The translations under genes were made by a program, and so were the position numbers. This document shows positions 1 to 7,938 of a stretch of DNA of 16,980 bases, piece by piece. This DNA comes from Cocleimonas sp. (GTDB taxonomy: Bacteria > Pseudomonadota > Gammaproteobacteria > Thiotrichales > Thiotrichaceae): contig JAGLDT010000063.1 in NCBI GenBank assembly GCA_023145485.1, forward strand, positions 1 through 16,980. The letters run 5' to 3'. The number at the start of each line of letters is the position of its first letter. Position 1 is the first letter of the stretch. The notes beneath the pieces are model-generated. The model ran no database searches. It was not told the DNA's origin and saw only the letters and a list, made by a program, of their open reading frames with translations.

Positions 1-29
1 TTTCGGATGTTATTAAATCCTCAGCCCTT
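1..29 (-). repeat. Partial copy of hairpin repeat element (terminal end only)
   Basis: Read on the minus strand from position 29, this stretch matches the left end of the complete element at 10120-10282 (CTGAGGATT core, then AATAACA, then CCGAAA) with a few substitutions. The remainder lies beyond the window. It is in opposite orientation to the copies at 10120 and 16926. Confidence comes from the shared 18-bp terminal motif plus the internal bases that follow it. Confidence 0.7.
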
Positions 30-104
30 AAAATGGTTTTGTCCTGTTTTAAGTTTGTTGCTTGATATTTTTCTATAAAAAACTAAATCAAACTTTATTT
101 TCTT

Positions 105-722
105 ATGAAACGGACTTTATTTGAAATATCCCTTGTTGGCACGCTTGTCTTGCTTGCATGGTTACTCTTTAGCGGTGATCTACCACCGCGCAATGCACAT
201 AATATCTGTGATATTTTTGAAGAGAAGACACATTGGTATACGGCAGCAAAGAATGCCAGCAAAAAATGGAATGTGCCCATTACTGTTCCTATGGCGATGA
301 TGTTTCAGGAAAGTTCTTTCCGCCAAGATGCGAAACCCCCGATGCGAACAATTTTATGGATTATACCGATTGGAAGGGTGAGTACTGCTTATGGTTTTTC
401 CCAAGCGCTTGACCTTACTTGGAAGGATTATAAAAAAGAAACCAATAGCCTATTAGCCAGTCGGAGTAGTTTTGCTGATTCCATTGATTTTATGGGATGG
501 TTTATTAATAAAACTAACACCATCAATAAAATATCCAAATATAATGCTCAGCATCAATACCTTAATTATCATGAAGGATGGGGCGCTTATAGAAAGAAAA
601 GTTATCGAAAGAAAGCATGGCTTGTTCGCACTGCAAAAAAAGTAAAGCAACGTGCCAGCACTTATTCTGCTCAATTTAAACGATGTAAAGCAGAATTAGA
701 TCAGGGTAGTTGGTTTTTTTAG
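105..722 (+). CDS. Slt-type lytic transglycosylase, membrane-anchored
   Basis: A 205-aa protein with a hydrophobic N-terminal segment (residues 8-23) that looks like a signal anchor, followed by a compact SLT fold. Visible motifs are MAMMFQESSFR with the presumed catalytic glutamate E69, AYGFSQ at 95-100, and YHEGWGAY at 155-162, in the order expected for goose-lysozyme-like transglycosylases. Enzymes of this fold cleave the glycan strands of murein to 1,6-anhydro products in the periplasm. Compact SLT proteins of this kind, often annotated as lipoproteins, occur in gammaproteobacteria; here no convincing lipobox is seen (C35 lies too far from the hydrophobic core), so a membrane anchor is likelier. 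The C-terminus is basic. No good Shine-Dalgarno precedes the ATG, and the start rests on the position of the signal segment. The gene is monocistronic and convergent with the phosphodiesterase gene. Confidence 0.85.
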   Translation: MKRTLFEISLVGTLVLLAWLLFSGDLPPRNAHNICDIFEEKTHWYTAAKNASKKWNVPITVPMAMMFQESSFRQDAKPPMRTILWIIPIGRVSTAYGFSQALDLTWKDYKKETNSLLASRSSFADSIDFMGWFINKTNTINKISKYNAQHQYLNYHEGWGAYRKKSYRKKAWLVRTAKKVKQRASTYSAQFKRCKAELDQGSWFF

Positions 723-782
723 TGTTTAGGAATTTTTGTTTCTTAGGAATGAACAAAATCAACCGCTACACTTGAATAGACC

Positions 783-1541
783 TCATGCTACCTTAACGTC
801 CTTTAGCAAAGGAGAAGCTAATAATTCATGTATTTCGTCGGTTTCAATAAAATCAACCCCAGTGTAAGCATACCAAAAGGCAACTTCAGGGTTGTTGACA
901 CTGTATAACATCCATTTCCAATCACCTGGCCACAGTGTTTTTTCTGCGGTTATTTTCTTATAGTCACAAATTAAAAAATCAGGGTTAAAGGCAGTTGCTT
1001 TATCTTGAGATTTTTTATTGTAATACTTCACCACCCATCCTACTGCTATATCACTATGCTTCTGTGCATAACGCAGTGCTAATGAGTTGAAAGAAATAAT
1101 CACGCATTGTGAAGCATAAGGTTTTAATAATGTTAGCAAGGTCTCCATTACAAATTCTAACCCCCATTGTTTCAGGCTTTGTACTTTTATTTCAACAAAA
1201 GCTTTCGTACTCGGGTAGCGTTGCAATAGTGCCAACACTTCAGATAATAAAGAAATAGGCGTTGGATAGTGCCTATTATTAAAACGTGTTGACTCATGAA
1301 TACTAAATTTTCTTAATTCATTATAAGAGTGATCAAAAACAGAAATATCCTGTTTTGCAGTGCGCTTTAAATCAGCATCATGATGTACAATAAACTGCTG
1401 GTCAGCGGTCATCTGTACATCAAACTCAACGAATTGGACGCCAGCTTTTAATACGGACTCAATTCCTTTATAAGAATTTTCAGGAAAATTTTTGTTGTCA
1501 CCTCGATGAGCGACTAATTTTGGGGTAATGGTATAATTCAT
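783..1541 (-). CDS. ugpQ: Glycerophosphodiester phosphodiesterase (GDPD family, UgpQ-like)
   Basis: A 252-aa protein with no signal peptide, so probably cytoplasmic like E. coli UgpQ, which is about the same length. The GDPD TIM-barrel motifs are present: AHRGDNKNFPEN at 11-22 (H12, R13, E22), VEFDVQ with E39 and D41 as metal ligands, and HHD at 53-55 with the catalytic histidine. The C-terminal YSVNNPEVAFW and GVDFIETDEI segments match the family end, where a tip strand faces the active site. Family members hydrolyse glycerophosphodiesters to glycerol-3-phosphate and an alcohol. Its product is the substrate of the TagD-like enzyme encoded divergently at 2339, so a shared glycerol-phosphate economy is possible but inferred. 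No clear Shine-Dalgarno is seen before the ATG. An 8-bp-arm palindrome lies 56-77 bases upstream (1597-1618). Confidence 0.9.
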   Translation of the reverse strand: MNYTITPKLVAHRGDNKNFPENSYKGIESVLKAGVQFVEFDVQMTADQQFIVHHDADLKRTAKQDISVFDHSYNELRKFSIHESTRFNNRHYPTPISLLSEVLALLQRYPSTKAFVEIKVQSLKQWGLEFVMETLLTLLKPYASQCVIISFNSLALRYAQKHSDIAVGWVVKYYNKKSQDKATAFNPDFLICDYKKITAEKTLWPGDWKWMLYSVNNPEVAFWYAYTGVDFIETDEIHELLASPLLKDVKVA

Positions 1542-2338
1542 AGCATTGTTGTAAATTTTAGCGGTAAAGTGAATAAAATCTTCAAATTAATATTAGCATA
1601 TAACTATATGGTTATATGACTATAATTGTATCAATAAGTTCAGCTTATATTCGTAAAAAGTATTATTTATTATAATTAGTGCTATCAGGCTAAATTTTTC
1701 TTTATATCCAGTATGATTTAATAAGCACTTAAAATATAGATATAATTTATTGTGTCATAATTAAAATAATGATACGTTTGTGGTCGGAAATAGCTCACTT
1801 TGACAGACAGTTCTGACTAGATACTTTATTCGCTTATAGTGATCGACTTATATTGTTTTTAAGATATCTCCACTATTCGCAAGCTGATCTCCACCACAAT
1901 AATTCAGCAAATATTTAGAGTAATTCTTATCCATTAAACTAAATGATTTGAAGCTTTCTAGTACCCCCATAAACCTACCTTGTTGGAATACTAGCGTCCT
2001 GAGGAAATAAAATTAATGTAGCATGATTTTGTTTCTTTAAACATTAGGTTGTTTTCATTCCACAATCTAATGCAATAACATTATCTAAAGCGTCCCCTTA
2101 TGATTTATTTAAACTTTTTTAAATGTGATCTATTTCTCCACCATAAAATGAGTTGAGAGCCTTCTAATAGAAGTTCAGAAAGTGTATCGAAAACCACTCT
2201 GAGATGTGAATGTTTTCCGACCAAATGTAGCTAATGATGGCTCATCTTGAGGCTATTTGATCAAAAAACAGGTGCTCATGACAATAAAATTCGATTGTAC
2301 TCAATATTATTTCAACCTTACTACTAAAAGGAAATCTA
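1542..2338. other. Long gene-poor AT-rich intergenic region with a spaced inverted repeat
   Basis: About 800 bases without a convincing gene. It holds the palindrome at 1597-1618, and the 10-mer TGGTCGGAAA (1781-1790) with its exact reverse complement at 2214-2223, as if marking the ends of a roughly 443-bp element. Between them the longest minus-strand frames are about 40 codons (for example 1848-1970, GTAGG-like ribosome site, no recognisable motif) and are interrupted by stops. I recognise no transposase motif. It may be the decayed remains of an insertion sequence, or a regulatory region for the tagD unit. The ribosome site of tagD (AAAAGGA, about 2325-2331) is at its right end. Confidence 0.5.
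1597..1618. promoter_or_regulatory. Palindrome upstream of the phosphodiesterase gene
   Basis: CATATAAC and GTTATATG form perfect 8-base arms around a 6-base spacer, 56 bases upstream of the minus-strand start at 1541. The position suits an operator, but the stretch is AT-rich and such symmetry can arise by chance. No regulator is assigned. Confidence 0.3.
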
Positions 2339-2782
2339 GTGAAAAAACAAACAACGACGGTTATAACCTATGGAACATTCGACTTATTTCACATTGGCCA
2401 TTTGAAACTATTAAAACGTGCAAAGATGTTGGGTGATAGACTGATTGTTGGTATCTCTACTGATTCATTTAATCTGAAAAAGAATAAGAAAACGGTTATT
2501 CCTTATCATGAACGTGCAGAGATCATTAAACATCTTCGATTTGTCGATCAAGTTATACCAGAGTCATGTTGGGAGCAGAAACATAGGGATATCATTCAGC
2601 ATAATGTTGATATTTTTGTGATGGGGCATGACTGGGAGGGAAAATTTGATTCGTTATCAACGCTTTGCAACGTTAAATATTTACCACGCACAAAAGGGAT
2701 TTCTACGACCAAAATAAAAAGCTATTTAAAAAAACATAAAGAACCTCAGTCATCATCAATCAATGTTGTTAAAACCTACTAA
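2339..2782 (+). CDS. tagD: Glycerol-3-phosphate cytidylyltransferase (TagD/TarD-like)
   Basis: A 147-aa cytidylyltransferase of the nucleotidyltransferase alpha/beta phosphodiesterase superfamily. YGTFDLFHIGH at 11-21 carries the HIGH motif that binds the CTP phosphates, and RTKGISTTKI at 117-126 is the RTxGISTT signature typical of TagD. The family makes CDP-glycerol from glycerol-3-phosphate and CTP, the activated donor for poly(glycerol-phosphate) or glycerol-phosphate substituents. B. subtilis TagD has 129 residues; the extra here is a polar C-terminal tail. The start is GTG, preceded by AAAAGGA at good spacing. It lies 33 bp before the glycerophosphotransferase-like gene and is almost certainly co-transcribed with it. 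Other enzymes of this superfamily (ethanolamine-phosphate or HldE-like cytidylyltransferases) are alternatives, but the signature and the neighbour favour glycerol-3-phosphate. Confidence 0.9.
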   Translation: MKKQTTTVITYGTFDLFHIGHLKLLKRAKMLGDRLIVGISTDSFNLKKNKKTVIPYHERAEIIKHLRFVDQVIPESCWEQKHRDIIQHNVDIFVMGHDWEGKFDSLSTLCNVKYLPRTKGISTTKIKSYLKKHKEPQSSSINVVKTY

Positions 2783-2815
2783 ATACCACTATTAGATTTA
2801 AGGAGACAATAAGCC

Positions 2816-3919
2816 ATGGATAGCCGATATGCAGATGTTAATGTGGTTGTTTATTTTGCAGGAAATATAGGAAATATCTATCAAATAGAGCAATGGATAA
2901 AACCACTAGAACAGCTTGAAAAAGTAGAGAAGATTTTGATTGTGACGCGTGATACTCATATTTATGAATGGATAGAGACGAATACACAGTTCCAGCTAGT
3001 CTATACGAAAACAATGAGCGCATTATTGAAACTGTATGAAAATAATAATTTCAGATGCATTCTTTATGTCAATAACTCTTGTTCTAACTTCCAGTCTTTG
3101 AGTAATAATACCGCATTGCATGTACATATCAACCATGGCGAAAGTGAAAAAACATCCACGTTTAGCAATCGCGCGAAAGCCTATGATTTTATTTTTATTG
3201 TTTCAGATGCTGCGTATAATAAATATGCAGATAACCTGATTAATATTGATATGAATAAATTTATTAAAGTAGGGCGACCACAGATAGATTTTATTGACCC
3301 CGTTAAACGACCGACAACGACTGATAAGAAAGTTATCTTATATGCGCCTACATGGGAAGGCACCCATCTTTCCATGAATTACACCTCGTTGCCTGACTAT
3401 GGTCTTGATTTTGTCAAAAAAATACTGGCACATAAAGACTATTACCTTATTTACCGTCCCCATCCCAACACAGGTTCACGTGATGCTTTAACTAAAAAAA
3501 CAGACAAACAAATCAAGCAAATGATAAAAAAATCAACCTCTGGAACGGTAATGATAGAGGAGAATATCAATAGTGTTTTTGAGTTAACCGACCTTGCTAT
3601 TTTTGATAACTCTGCTGTAACGGTTGATTTTCTTTCTTTTGATAAGCCGATGATGATTACCGATTTTTTCTATCGTCAAGAAGGGCAAGCAGCGGCAAAA
3701 CCAGAAATTGTTAAAGCTTGTAAAATGATTAACGATACGAATAAGAAAGACATTTTAAACTTGATTGCAGAAGGCTTATCTCAAGACCCGAAAGCAATAC
3801 CTCGCAAGGAAATAAAACGATATTTTCTAGGAGATTATGCGCGTGGTGAAAGCACCGAAATGTTTATTAGCCAAGTGAAAAAACTGATTAAATTGGCAGA
3901 TGAACTAGTTGTGACATAA
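2816..3919 (+). CDS. CDP-glycerol glycerophosphotransferase-like protein (TagB/TagF family)
   Basis: A 367-aa protein resembling the catalytic domain of CDP-glycerol:poly(glycerophosphate) glycerophosphotransferases. The order of motifs fits: HINHGESEK at 104-112, VGRPQIDF at 152-159, LYAPTWEGT at 175-183, YRPHPNTG at 213-220, and DNSAVTVDFLSFDKPMM at 264-280, the counterpart of the TDYSS-FD donor-binding segment. Such enzymes move glycerol-phosphate from CDP-glycerol to a lipid-linked sugar or growing polymer at the inner face of the cytoplasmic membrane. The length fits a single-domain TagB-like enzyme rather than the roughly 750-aa TagF. No transmembrane helix is evident, so membrane contact would be peripheral. 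The ATG follows AGGAGA at good spacing and the upstream tagD-like gene supplies the donor. The gene ends in a strong hairpin. The acceptor cannot be told from sequence: a capsule, LPS decoration or a teichoic-like polymer are all possible. Confidence 0.85.
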   Translation: MDSRYADVNVVVYFAGNIGNIYQIEQWIKPLEQLEKVEKILIVTRDTHIYEWIETNTQFQLVYTKTMSALLKLYENNNFRCILYVNNSCSNFQSLSNNTALHVHINHGESEKTSTFSNRAKAYDFIFIVSDAAYNKYADNLINIDMNKFIKVGRPQIDFIDPVKRPTTTDKKVILYAPTWEGTHLSMNYTSLPDYGLDFVKKILAHKDYYLIYRPHPNTGSRDALTKKTDKQIKQMIKKSTSGTVMIEENINSVFELTDLAIFDNSAVTVDFLSFDKPMMITDFFYRQEGQAAAKPEIVKACKMINDTNKKDILNLIAEGLSQDPKAIPRKEIKRYFLGDYARGESTEMFISQVKKLIKLADELVVT

Positions 3920-4000
3920 CAAATAATATTGGGTGGAATAGACAGTTGTCTCATTCTGAAATAGTTATTTTAGAATGAGAACAGCATTATTTGTTTTTTT
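3918..4000. terminator. Bidirectional terminator between convergent genes
   Basis: Nested inverted repeats fill the gap between the two convergent stops. The outer arms AACAAATAAT (3918-3927) and ATTATTTGTT (3986-3995) enclose an inner hairpin at 3950-3979 with CTCATTCT/AGAATGAG arms, extended by AAATA/TATTT pairing. A run of T follows on the plus strand (3993-4000), and A-rich sequence serves the minus strand. Strong for the plus direction, plausible for both. Confidence 0.75.
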
Positions 4001-6203
4001 AAAACTTCCGCATTTCCATGCTCAACTTGGCCGCGGCTGCCTGATCTTCAATGCGCTCAATTCGCACTGCATTTTGCTTATAAGCAGGCTGGCGTGAATG
4101 CGGATCAAGTAGACCAAGGGTTAAGCGGTTGGCACAGTCGTGAAAGTGAAACGGTAAAAACACCATATTCTTAGCAACGCGTTGCGTGGGGGTTGCCATA
4201 ACCACTGCATCAGCACGACGTGAAACGAGACGCACGTAATCTCCGCGTTGAATACCGAGTTCTGTGGCGGCATCGGGGCTGATTTCAATAAAGGGAATCG
4301 GGCTGTATTTATTATTATTACCAATTTTCCCTGTTTTAGTGCGTCCGTGCCAGTGTTCAATTAAGCGCCCTGTGTTAAGCCAGAAGGGGAATTTATCGTC
4401 AGGTACTTCGTTATTATCGACAAAGGGTAAGGGTATTAATTTAGCTTTACCATCGCCATAACGGAAGGTAGCGGTTTCGGTATAGAGGCGTTTTCCACCT
4501 TTGGGTGGTTCTTCTCCTGCATCTTTTTGCTTGGCACTATAAGGCCATTGCACACCACGTTTTTCTTCTAGCATTTCATGGTTCATGCCTGAAATATCCG
4601 CTAATCGCCCTACGGATAATTCCCCCATTTCGAGGAAAATATCGCCTGCTTTCTCAGGAAAGTTGACCTTTTCTTCAGTGTTAAAACGTTCCGCCATGCG
4701 ATTGAAAATCCATAAGTCGGGCTTGGACTCTGCGGGTGCTTTCATTAAAGGTGTGATGCGACTAATACGACGCTCAGTATTGGTCATTACGCCATCTTTT
4801 TCCGCCCATGTGCCTGCGGGGAAAAAGACGTGCGCGTACTGTGTGCTTTCTGAATCTTGATAACAGTCTTGCACCACACAAAATTCTAATTTTTCCATCG
4901 CCTTACGAATACGTGCAGTATTAGGAAGCGATGACATCGGGTTTGTAGCGATTAACCAAATGCCTTTAATTTCACCCGTTTCAATGGCTGCATAAATATC
5001 GGTTTGGAACAGGCCGCGCTTTTTGGGGAAAAACTCTGGGTCAATATTCCAAAATTTAGCAATATCTTCACGGTCTTGTGCATTTTCTAAGACGCGATGA
5101 TTCGGCAAACCCGAACAAGAGGACCATTCACGCGTTCCCATTGCATTGCATTGTCCTGTAATGGAGAGTGATGTGCCACCTGCTTTGCCGATATTACCCG
5201 TTAATAGGGCTAAATTATTAATTCCTACTACACCATCTGAGCCGTGTGTGGATTGATTAATTCCCATGGTCCAAATTTGCATTGCAGCAGGTGCTTTGGC
5301 AAATAAGCGCGCCACATTACGGATCGTATCCTCATCAATGCCACATATCTTTTGTGCAACCACAGGATCATAATTAGCAACTTCGGCGCGTAATGCTTCG
5401 ATTCCATTAGTATTGGCTTCGATGTAGTCCACATCTTCTAGACCTTCATCTAAAATCACGTACATCATCGAATTTTGCAACACGACATCCGTTCCAGGTG
5501 TGATCGCAAGGTGCATGTGTGCATTTTGCGCCAACATGGTAACGCGGGGATCAATAACAATCAGCGGGAAATTACGCTTTTCCTGCGCTTCTTTCATACG
5601 CCAATAAATAATTGGATGTTGCTCGGGCAAATTAGAACCCCAAGCAATCAGGCAGTCCGTGTGTTCAAAATCTTCATAACAGCCCGGTGGGCCATCAGAA
5701 CCAAAAGAACGTTTATAGCCTGAAACCGCCGATGCCATGCATAAAGTAGTATTGCCATCGTAATTATTGGTACCGATTAGTCCGCGTGTTAGCTTTCCAA
5801 GCGTATAAAATTCCTCGGTTAACATTTGCCCTGTGGAAATTATGGCAAACGAATCGCGTCCGTATTTTTCTTGAATGCGTTTGATCTCAGCGTGAGTTTT
5901 ATCCAGCGTTGTATCCCAGTCACTTTTTTGCCATTTCTGATGCCAGTGATCACGTATTAATGGCACTGTACCTCGCCCTGCGGAATCAAATAATTCGTGC
6001 TCAAAAATACCTTTTAAACACAATTTTCCCCGATTTACATCTGCATCTGCTACACCGCGTGAACTAACGGGCTTGCCCTCTGCATTAAAACCGACTTCAA
6101 TGGAACACCCCGTGGAACAATATCCACAAGCAGCGTATTTCCATTCTTTAATGCCTTTATCGGCTATTTTAATAGGGTTCTTTTTAGTTCGTCCGAATAA
6201 CAT
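3999..6203 (-). CDS. nasA: Molybdenum nitrate reductase catalytic subunit, NasA/NarB type
   Basis: A 734-aa molybdopterin oxidoreductase. The N-terminal 4Fe-4S site is C26-x2-C29-x3-C33-x28-C62, with the conserved lysine K64 just after it. TTLCMASAVSGYKRSFGSDG places a cysteine (C155) as the molybdenum ligand in the context typical of assimilatory and periplasmic nitrate reductases rather than the Sec/Cys site of formate dehydrogenases. The C-terminal 100-120 residues form the cofactor-embracing domain, ending shortly after HSRQPAYKQNAVRIE. No twin-arginine signal is present, so the enzyme is cytoplasmic. It lacks the C-terminal BFD-type 2Fe-2S domain of long NasA proteins and is close to cyanobacterial NarB in length, which hints at ferredoxin or a separate reductase as electron donor. 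No nitrite reductase, transporter or reductase partner lies next to it. AAAGAGAA precedes the ATG. Nitrate as substrate is inferred from family likeness. Confidence 0.82.
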   Translation of the reverse strand: MLFGRTKKNPIKIADKGIKEWKYAACGYCSTGCSIEVGFNAEGKPVSSRGVADADVNRGKLCLKGIFEHELFDSAGRGTVPLIRDHWHQKWQKSDWDTTLDKTHAEIKRIQEKYGRDSFAIISTGQMLTEEFYTLGKLTRGLIGTNNYDGNTTLCMASAVSGYKRSFGSDGPPGCYEDFEHTDCLIAWGSNLPEQHPIIYWRMKEAQEKRNFPLIVIDPRVTMLAQNAHMHLAITPGTDVVLQNSMMYVILDEGLEDVDYIEANTNGIEALRAEVANYDPVVAQKICGIDEDTIRNVARLFAKAPAAMQIWTMGINQSTHGSDGVVGINNLALLTGNIGKAGGTSLSITGQCNAMGTREWSSCSGLPNHRVLENAQDREDIAKFWNIDPEFFPKKRGLFQTDIYAAIETGEIKGIWLIATNPMSSLPNTARIRKAMEKLEFCVVQDCYQDSESTQYAHVFFPAGTWAEKDGVMTNTERRISRITPLMKAPAESKPDLWIFNRMAERFNTEEKVNFPEKAGDIFLEMGELSVGRLADISGMNHEMLEEKRGVQWPYSAKQKDAGEEPPKGGKRLYTETATFRYGDGKAKLIPLPFVDNNEVPDDKFPFWLNTGRLIEHWHGRTKTGKIGNNNKYSPIPFIEISPDAATELGIQRGDYVRLVSRRADAVVMATPTQRVAKNMVFLPFHFHDCANRLTLGLLDPHSRQPAYKQNAVRIERIEDQAAAAKLSMEMRKF

Positions 6204-6614
6204 GAAGATTCTCTTTATGGGGTGTTGGTCAATCTACTTTATTGAAACAAAGATAGCACTCCGCCTCAGCAATAGGTAATTAATAAGCAATATTTATGCC
6301 AATCATATTTTACAGCCTGATAATAAAACCTATGTAATTGAACTCACAAGAGAAGGTAAGATGAGTAAGGTTTGTTTAAAAACAGAAAAGCGTGAGACAA
6401 AACAACGGCGCATTGTTTTGGTGCGACTGGAGTGAAAATCTCCTATAGGATAAATAAGACCGTTTAGCATCAATTTTCTTCATTTCTGTTTTTCCTTACA
6501 TAGACTGGCACTTAATTAGGGGATGTTTTATGGGTTCAGTTAATGTCTTCTTATACCTCTTTTTGTCTATCTAATCATTTATTGCTTCAGGCAAAAATAA
6601 CCAGGAAATAAGCC
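6204..6614. other. Intergenic region between divergent genes, with palindromes and tiny ORFs
   Basis: About 410 bases that must hold the promoters of the nitrate reductase gene (minus) and the basic lipoprotein gene (plus). A hairpin CAAAACAA/TTGTTTTG with a 7-base loop lies at 6398-6420, and a perfect 10-bp palindrome TCCTATAGGA at 6441-6450. Short frames with possible ribosome sites exist (24 codons at 6361-6435 plus; 14 codons at 6530-6574 plus), but nothing marks them as genes. I recognise no riboswitch. An AGGAA ribosome site precedes the lipoprotein start. Confidence 0.5.
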
Positions 6615-7922
6615 ATGAACAGTCCTATTAAACTTTCTGTCTCAAGTATTTTATTAGCAGGGATAATGTCAGGTTGTAGTCAACAACAAATACAACAAGA
6701 CTATACCAATAACAGTATTCAGAGAGGTTCTACGGTAAGTAGTGAACGGCAGGTTTTTGCGCCGAAAAAAGTTTATAAACAACAGTTTGCTAAAAAAGTA
6801 AAAACAGTTAAGAAAAAAAAGAAGAAAAAAACAGCCAAAAAATCTAAAAGCAATATTGGTTTTCCTCCAGCAAAGCTAGGTCAATGCTATGCAAAAGTAA
6901 AGAAGCCTGCCACTTATAAAACACGAACAAAAAAAGTCTTACTGAAAAAGGCAACGTCCAAACGTGTTTTTGTTCGTAGGGCACAGTATCAATGGATCAA
7001 TAAACGAGTTTTAGTAAGACCTTTGAGTTATAGTCAGCGAGTTATTCCTGCTGTTTATAAAACAGTAACAAAGCGGGTGATGGTTAAGCCAAGTTATCTT
7101 ACGTGGAAGAAAGGTCATGGTTTAATTACAAGAATTGATAATACAACGGGGGAAATTCTTTGCCGAGTAAAGGTTCCTGCTGTTTATAAAAAAGTAAATA
7201 AAAAGGTTTTAGTTCGTGCAGCACGAACAATAAAAACACCGCGTCCAGCCGTTTATAAAACAGTTAAAAATAAGAAACGTATTTCTCCTGCCCAGTATAA
7301 AATGGTGAGAACACCAGCACGTTATACAACAAAAAGTTATCGTGTAAAAACAGCCTCTGCTAAATATATTTGGCGACAGGTTATCTGTAAAACAAATGTT
7401 TCAAAAAATTATAGAAGTAAAATACATCAGCAAAAGATACATAATAAAACACATAAGGCAAAGGCATATCAGCCCAAGTCTTATGTGAAAAGGCATCCAA
7501 AGCAACGTAGAGCAGTGAGGGCTAAATCTACTTCACGTCATAATTTAGTGCAAAAGAGAACAGATTATAGAAAAGTATCTTATTCTAGAAAAATGACATC
7601 TCCGCAACAAGTGAGAACGAATAGGCATAAACCAGCTATTCTGAAAGCGAGTTATAAGCCTCCTAGAGCTGTGGCAAACATTAATCAAGCACCACGGGTT
7701 AAAAAGGTTTCTAAAATAAATAAGCAAAAAGCTCGTTTGACCAAGACTAATGCTATTTTTCGTATACAAACGGCTTTGTTAGAAAGAGGCTTTAATCCGG
7801 GTAAAGTCGATGGTAAATTAGGTCCTGCTACAGTTGCAGCATTGACTGAGTTTCAACGTAAAAAAGGACTTACAACAGGCAAACTGAATCGTGCCACTCT
7901 ACGCGCTCTGGATTTGATCTAG
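6615..7922 (+). CDS. Highly basic repeat lipoprotein with C-terminal peptidoglycan-binding domain
   Basis: A 435-aa protein with a signal peptide and a lipobox-like MSGC, the lipidated cysteine being C21. Residues 378-435 form a PG_binding_1 domain (RIQTALLERGFNPGKVDGKLG...ALTEFQRKKGLTTG), so the protein probably links the outer membrane to murein. The central part, roughly residues 90-275, holds imperfect repeats built on P-A-x-Y-K-T-x-x-K-K-V-L-V-K/R, interrupted by a WKKGHGLI...NTTGEILCRVKVP segment. Related repeat proteins in gammaproteobacteria, as I recall them, carry a mixed-charge version; here lysine and arginine dominate, with a poly-lysine tract near residue 70 and a His/Lys/Arg-rich stretch before the binding domain. 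Acidic residues are rare. The ATG follows AGGAAATAAGCC. Function is unknown beyond murein contact. It is convergent with the GNAT-like gene, only 16 bp apart. Confidence 0.8.
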   Translation: MNSPIKLSVSSILLAGIMSGCSQQQIQQDYTNNSIQRGSTVSSERQVFAPKKVYKQQFAKKVKTVKKKKKKKTAKKSKSNIGFPPAKLGQCYAKVKKPATYKTRTKKVLLKKATSKRVFVRRAQYQWINKRVLVRPLSYSQRVIPAVYKTVTKRVMVKPSYLTWKKGHGLITRIDNTTGEILCRVKVPAVYKKVNKKVLVRAARTIKTPRPAVYKTVKNKKRISPAQYKMVRTPARYTTKSYRVKTASAKYIWRQVICKTNVSKNYRSKIHQQKIHNKTHKAKAYQPKSYVKRHPKQRRAVRAKSTSRHNLVQKRTDYRKVSYSRKMTSPQQVRTNRHKPAILKASYKPPRAVANINQAPRVKKVSKINKQKARLTKTNAIFRIQTALLERGFNPGKVDGKLGPATVAALTEFQRKKGLTTGKLNRATLRALDLI

Positions 7923-7938
7923 AAAATATAAAGCCATC

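Noticed and set aside
1848..1970. 40-codon minus-strand frame in the gene-poor region
   Set aside because: It has a weak ribosome-site-like GGTAGG, but no recognisable motif and no context; its length is expected by chance.
6361..6435. 24-codon frame with an AGAAGG ribosome-like site upstream
   Set aside because: Lys/Arg-rich peptide without hydrophobic or conserved features, overlapping the hairpin at 6398-6420; not enough to call a gene.
6506..6520. TGGCAC as half of a sigma-54 promoter
   Set aside because: The matching TTGC element at the required spacing is absent.
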